Assembly: GCF_029227915.1 (NCBI RefSeq)
Contig: NC_079881.1
Location: 28,745,501 to 28,809,500, forward strand
DNA from: Hydractinia symbiolongicarpus
Taxonomy: Eukaryota; Cnidaria; Hydrozoa; Anthoathecata; Hydractiniidae
Direction: 5' to 3'
Length of the DNA: 64,000 nucleotides
Under the pieces are notes generated by a model. The model did not search any database. It saw only the letters and a program-made list of their open reading frames with translations, and was not told the DNA's origin. The first letter of the stretch is position 1, and every line of letters begins with the position of its first letter. The translations under genes and the position numbers were made by a program. Below, piece after piece: positions 59,713-64,000 of this stretch.

Positions 59713-62700
59713 AAAAGTTTAATCGCTGGCAAACGAAAACCCGCCATTTCCCGTAAATCCTGGACTCAGCCCGTATAGTCAAAAGTATACAAAGAAAGTA
59801 CCCAGGGAGTAAACTTATTTCCGGAACGATTTTTTAAATTATTTTTTCACCACTAAAACGCATGAGACTTGAAGTCTTCAAACTTGTTTTCATTTTTAAT
59901 GAGACGCTGAATAAAAGAAGTTTAAACGCCGGCAAACGAGAACCTGCGATTTCCCGTAAATCCCAGACTCGGCCTGTAAAGTCAAAAGTATACAAAGGAA
60001 GTACCCAGGGTGTAAACTGATTTCCCGAACGATTTTTTAAATTATCTTTTCACCACTAAAACGCATGAGACTTGTAGTTTTCAAAAATGTTTTCATTTTT
60101 GATGAGACGCTGAATAAAAAAAGTTTAATCGCCGGCAAACGAAAACCTGCGACTTCCCGTAAATCCCGGACTCGGCCCGTATAGTCAAAAGTATACAAAT
60201 AAAGTACCCAGGGAGTAAACTCATTTCCCGAACGATTTTTTAAATTATTTTTCCACCACTAAAACGCATGAGACTTGTAGTTTTCAAAAATGTTATTATT
60301 TTTGATGAGACGCTTAATGAAAGAGGTTTAATCGCCGGCAAACGAAAACCAGCGATTTCCCCTAAATCCCGGGCTTGGCGCGTGTAGTCGAATGTATACA
60401 AAGAAATTACCCAGGAAGTAAACTCATTTCCCGAACGATTTTAAAAATTTTTTTTCACCACTAAAGCCCATGAGACTTGTAGTTTTCAAAAATGTTATTA
60501 TTTTTGATGAGACGCTTAATGAAAGAGGTTTAATCGCCGGCAAACGAAAACCAGCGATTTCCCGTAAATCCCGGGCTTGGCCCGTATAGTCGAATGTATA
60601 CAAAGAAAGTACCCTGTGAGTAAACTCATTTCCAGAACGATTTTCTAAATTTTTTTTCACCACTAAAGCCCATGAGACTTGTAGTTTTTAAAAATGTTTT
60701 CATTTTTGATGAGACGCTGAATAAAAGAAGTTTAATCGCCGGCAAACGAAAACCCGCGATTTCCCGTAAATCCCGGGCTTGGCCCGTATAGTCGAATGTA
60801 TACAAAGAAAGTACCCTGTGAGTAAACTCATTTCCAGAACGATTTTCTAAATTATTTTTTCACCACTAAAACGCACGAGACTTGTAGTTTTCAAAAATGT
60901 TTTCATTTTTGATGAGACGCTTAATGAAAGAGGTTTAAACGCCGGCAAACGAAAACCTGCAATTTCCGTAAATCCCAGACTCGGCCTGTAAAGTCAAAAG
61001 TATACAAAGAAAGTAACCAGGGTGTAAACTCATTTCCCGAACGATTTTTTAAATTATCTTTTCACCACTAAAACGCATGAGACTTGTAGTTTTCAAAAAT
61101 GTTTTCATTTTTGATGAGACGCTGAATAAAAGAAGTTTAATCGCCGCAAACGAAAACTCGCCATTTCCCGTAAACCCCGGACTCGGCCCGTATAATCAAA
61201 AGTATACAAAGAAAGTACCCAGGGAGTAAACTCATTTCCCGAACGATTTTTTAAATTATTTTTTCACCACTAAAACGCATGAGACTTGTAGTTTTTAAAA
61301 ATGTTTTTATTTTTGATGAGACGCTGAATAAAAGAAGTTTAATCGCCGGCAAACGAAAACCCGCGATTTCCCGTAAATCCCGGGCTTGGCCCGTATAGTC
61401 GAATGTATACAAAGAAAGTACCCTGTGAGTAAACTCATTTCCAGAACGATTTTTTAAATTATTTTTTCACCACTAAAACGCATGAGACTTGTAGTTTTCA
61501 AAAATTATTTCATTTTTGATGAGACACTGAATAAAAGAAGTTTAATCGCTGGCAAACGAAAACCTGCAATTTCCCGTAAATCCCGGACTCGCCCGTATAG
61601 TCAAAAGTATACAAAGAAAGTACCCAGGGTGTAAACTCATTTCCCGAACGATTTTTTAAATTATTATTTCACCACTAAAGCCCATGAGACTTGTAGTTTT
61701 CAAAAATGTTTTCATTTTTGATGAGACGCTGAATAAAAGAAGTTTAATCGCCGGCAAACGAAAACCCGGCATTTCCCGTAAACCCCGGACTCGGACCGTA
61801 TAATCAAAAGTATACAAAGAAAGTACCCAGGGAGTAAACTTATTTCCTGAACGATTTTTTAAATTATTTTTTCACCACTAAAACGCATGAGACTTGTAAT
61901 TTTCAAAAATGTTTTCATTTTTGATGAGACGCTGAATAAAAGAAGTTTAATCGCCGGCAAACGAAAACCCGCCATTTCCCGTAAATCCCGGGCTTGGCCC
62001 GTATAGTCGAATGTATACAAAGAAAGTACCCTGTGAGTAAACTCATTTCCAAAACGATTTTTTATATTATTTTTTCACCACTAAAACGCATGAGAATTGT
62101 AGTTTTCAAAAATGTGTTCATTTTTGATGAGACGCTGAATAAAAGAAGTTTAATCGCCGGAAAACGAAAACCTGCGATTTCCCGTAAATCCCGGACTCGG
62201 CCCGTATAGTCAAAAGTATACAAAGAAAGTACCCATAGTGTAAACTCATTGCCCGAACGATTTTTTAAATTATTATTTAACCACTAAAGCCCATGAGACT
62301 TGTAGTTTTTAAAAATGTTTTCATTTTTGATAAGACGCTGAATAAAAGAAGTTTAATCGCCGGCAAACGAAAACCTGCGACTTCCCGTAAATCCCAGGCT
62401 CGGCCCGCATAGTCAAAAGTATACAAAGAAAGTACCCAGGGAGTAAACTCATTTCCTGAACGATTTTTTATATTATTTTTTCACCACTAAAGTGCATGAG
62501 ACTTGTAGTTTTTAAAAATGTTTTCATTTTTGATGGGACGCTGAATAAAAGAAGTTTAATCGCCGGCAAACGAAAACCCGCGATTTCCCGTAAATCCCGG
62601 ACTCGGCCCGTATAGTCAAAAGTATACAAAGGAAGTACCCAGGGAGTAAACTCATTGTCCGAACGATTTTTTAAATTATTTTTTCACCACTAAAACGCAT

Positions 62701-62824
62701 GAGACTTGTAGTTTTCAAAAATGTTTTCATTTTTGATGAGACGCTTAATGAAAGAGGTTTAATCGCCGGCAAACGAAAACCCGCGATTTCCCGTAAATCC
62801 CGGGCTTGGCCCGTATAGTCGAAT
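59713..62824. repeat. Right-hand monomers without clear HOR order
   Basis: About fifteen monomers of mixed or intermediate type. Marks rare elsewhere are AAAGCCCATGAG, TTTTCTAAATT, TATATTATTTTTTC, GTTATTATTTTTG and AAAGTGCATGAG. I find no multi-monomer unit repeated here, though the 203-bp period continues. Two neighbouring units (60,408 and 60,593 region) share ATGTTATTATTTTTG and CCAGCGATTTCCC. Confidence 0.75.
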
Positions 62825-63433
62825 GTATACAAAGAAAGTACCCTGTGAGTAAACTCATTTCCCGAACGATTTTTTATATTGTTTTTTCACCACTAAAACG
62901 CATGAGAATTGTAGTTTTCAAAAATGTTTTCATTTTTGATGGGACGCTGAATAAAAGAAGTTTAATCGCCGGCAAACGAAAACCCGCGATTTCCCGTAAA
63001 TCCCGGACTCGGCCCGTATAGTCAAAAATTTACAAAGAAAGTACCCAGGGAGTAAACTCATTTTCCGAACGATTTTTTAAATTATTTTTTCACCATTAAA
63101 ACGCATGAGACTTGTAGTTTTCAAAAATGTTTTCATTTTTGATGAGACGCTTAATGAAAGAGGTTTAATCGACGGCAATCGAAAACCAGCGATTTCCCCT
63201 AAATCCCGGGCTTGGCCCGTGTAGTCGAATGTATACAAAGAAAGTACCCAGGGAGTAAACTCATTTCCAGAACGATTTTTTAAATTATTTTTTCACCACT
63301 AAAACGCATAAGACTTGTAGTTTTCAATAATGTTTTCATTTGTGATAAGACGCTGAATAAAAGAAGTTTAAACGCCGGCAAACGAAAACCTGCGATTTCC
63401 CGTAAATCCTGGACTCGGCCCGTATAGTCAAAA
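62825..63433. repeat. 609-bp triplet, copy 1 (right end)
   Basis: Three monomers matched by 63,434-64,000 at 609 bp. Shared marks are TATATTGTTTTT, GATGGGACGC, ATCGACGGCAATCG, TTTCCCCTAAATCC and TTGTGATAAG (63,340/63,949). Confidence 0.88.
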
Positions 63434-64000
63434 GTATACAAAGAAAGTACCCTGTGAGTAAACTCATTTCCCGAACGATTTTTTATATTGTTTTTCCACC
63501 ACTAAAACGCATGAGAATTGTAGTTTTCAAAAATGTTTTCATTTTTGATGGGACGCTGAATAAAAGAAGTTTAATCGCCGGCAAACGAAAACCCGCGATT
63601 TCCCGTAAATCCCGCACTCGGCCCGTATAGTCAAAAGTTTACAAAGATAGTACCCAGGGAGTAAATTCATTTTCCGAACGATTTTTTAAATTATTTTTTC
63701 ACCATTAAAACGTGTGAGACTTGTAGTTTTCAAAAATGTTTTCATTTTTGATGAGACGCTTAATGAAAGAGGTTTAATCGACGGCAATCGAAAACCAGCG
63801 ATTTCCCCTAAATCCCGGGCTTGGCCCGTGTAGTCGAATGTATACAAAGAAAGTACCCAGGGAGTAAACTCATTTCCAGAACGATTTTTTAAATTATTTT
63901 TTCACCACTAAAACGCATAAGACTTGTAGTTTTCAATAATATTTTCATTTGTGATAAGACGCTGAATAAAAGAAGTTTAAACGCCGGCAAACGAAAACCT
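63434..64000. repeat. 609-bp triplet, copy 2 (cut by window end)
   Basis: Second copy, 567 of 609 bp visible. Differences include CCATTAAAACGTGTGAG (63,703-63,719) and AATAATATTTTC near 63,937. The array continues beyond the window. Confidence 0.88.

Larger units (their letters stand above)
1..64000. repeat. 203-bp satellite DNA array, about 315 monomers
   Basis: The motif GTATACAAAGAAAGTACCC recurs every 199-203 bp from base 2 to base 63,840. All monomers are in the same orientation and I see no interruption. Measured early spacings are 203, 203, 203, 203, 203, 203, 203, 199 and 203 bp. The monomer is about 38% GC, with an AT-rich half and a GC-rich third. Neighbouring monomers differ at several positions, while monomers several units apart can be almost identical, which is the signature of higher-order repeats. 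Known biology: arrays like this are typical of eukaryotic centromeric or pericentromeric heterochromatin. That role is inferred here. No gene, mobile element or unique DNA breaks the array. Confidence 0.98.

Noticed and set aside
1-64000. CRISPR array
   Set aside because: The repeats are about 203 bp with no unique spacers between them, and no cas genes are present.
1-64000. Ribosomal DNA, tRNA cluster or bacterial plasmid iterons
   Set aside because: No rRNA or tRNA sequence is visible, and hundreds of 203-bp units with HOR structure do not fit iterons.

Overview
The whole 64 kb window is one uninterrupted tandem satellite DNA array. The unit is about 203 bp (38% GC on a consensus I built by hand). 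Roughly 315 head-to-tail monomers run in the same orientation from the first base to the last. I find no gene, RNA gene, transposon, CRISPR array or unique DNA. The short open frames of 60-116 codons are by-products of monomer sequence that happens to lack stops, and I do not annotate them as genes. An array of this size, with higher-order repeat (HOR) structure, points to a eukaryotic nuclear genome and to centromeric or pericentromeric heterochromatin (or a subtelomeric, sex- or B-chromosome satellite block). The species and the centromere role cannot be decided from sequence alone.

Monomers fall into about a dozen families, called A to L here, defined by shared substitutions and one 4-nt deletion. 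I number monomers from the G of the GTATAC that opens each unit. Each monomer has an AT-rich half and a GC-rich third. The AT-rich half runs from about +45 to +140 and carries T-tracts and a 9-bp inverted repeat around a TTTT loop. The GC-rich third runs from about +141 to +200 and carries four CCC tracts, a small CGGGC/GCCCG hairpin and, in some families, a close relative of the CENP-B box.

Layout: 0.4-5.3 kb holds a ten-monomer segment repeated at an offset of 2,838 bp, with an internal 609-bp three-monomer duplication. 5.3-7.5 kb is irregular. 7.5-13.1 kb is a 2,427-bp twelve-monomer HOR in about 2.3 copies. 13.1-20.3 kb contains a segment duplicated 3,850 bp apart and is where families J, K and L appear. 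20.3-28.0 kb holds duplications at offsets of 4,253, 2,838 and 609 bp. 28.0-31.2 kb is a 1,620-bp eight-monomer HOR in two almost identical copies. 31.2-36.1 kb is a five-monomer pattern plus a 3,650-bp offset copy. 37.7-45.4 kb is an eight-monomer (1,617 bp) unit inside a fifteen-monomer (3,038 bp) unit. 46.7-48.3 kb is an 807-bp four-monomer pair. 48.3-53.9 kb is a 2,842-bp fourteen-monomer pair. 53.3-56.5 and 56.5-59.7 kb are two different eight-monomer pairs. 59.7-64.0 kb lacks clear HOR order apart from a 609-bp pair at its end.

The most interesting points are: (1) a CENP-B-box-like motif present only in some monomer families, with all key bases but a spacer one base short; (2) a dyad in every monomer whose pairing is perfect in some families and disturbed in others; (3) HOR junctions that repeatedly fall in the same short stretch of the monomer; (4) many HOR sizes packed into 64 kb, with near-identical copies indicating recent unequal exchange.
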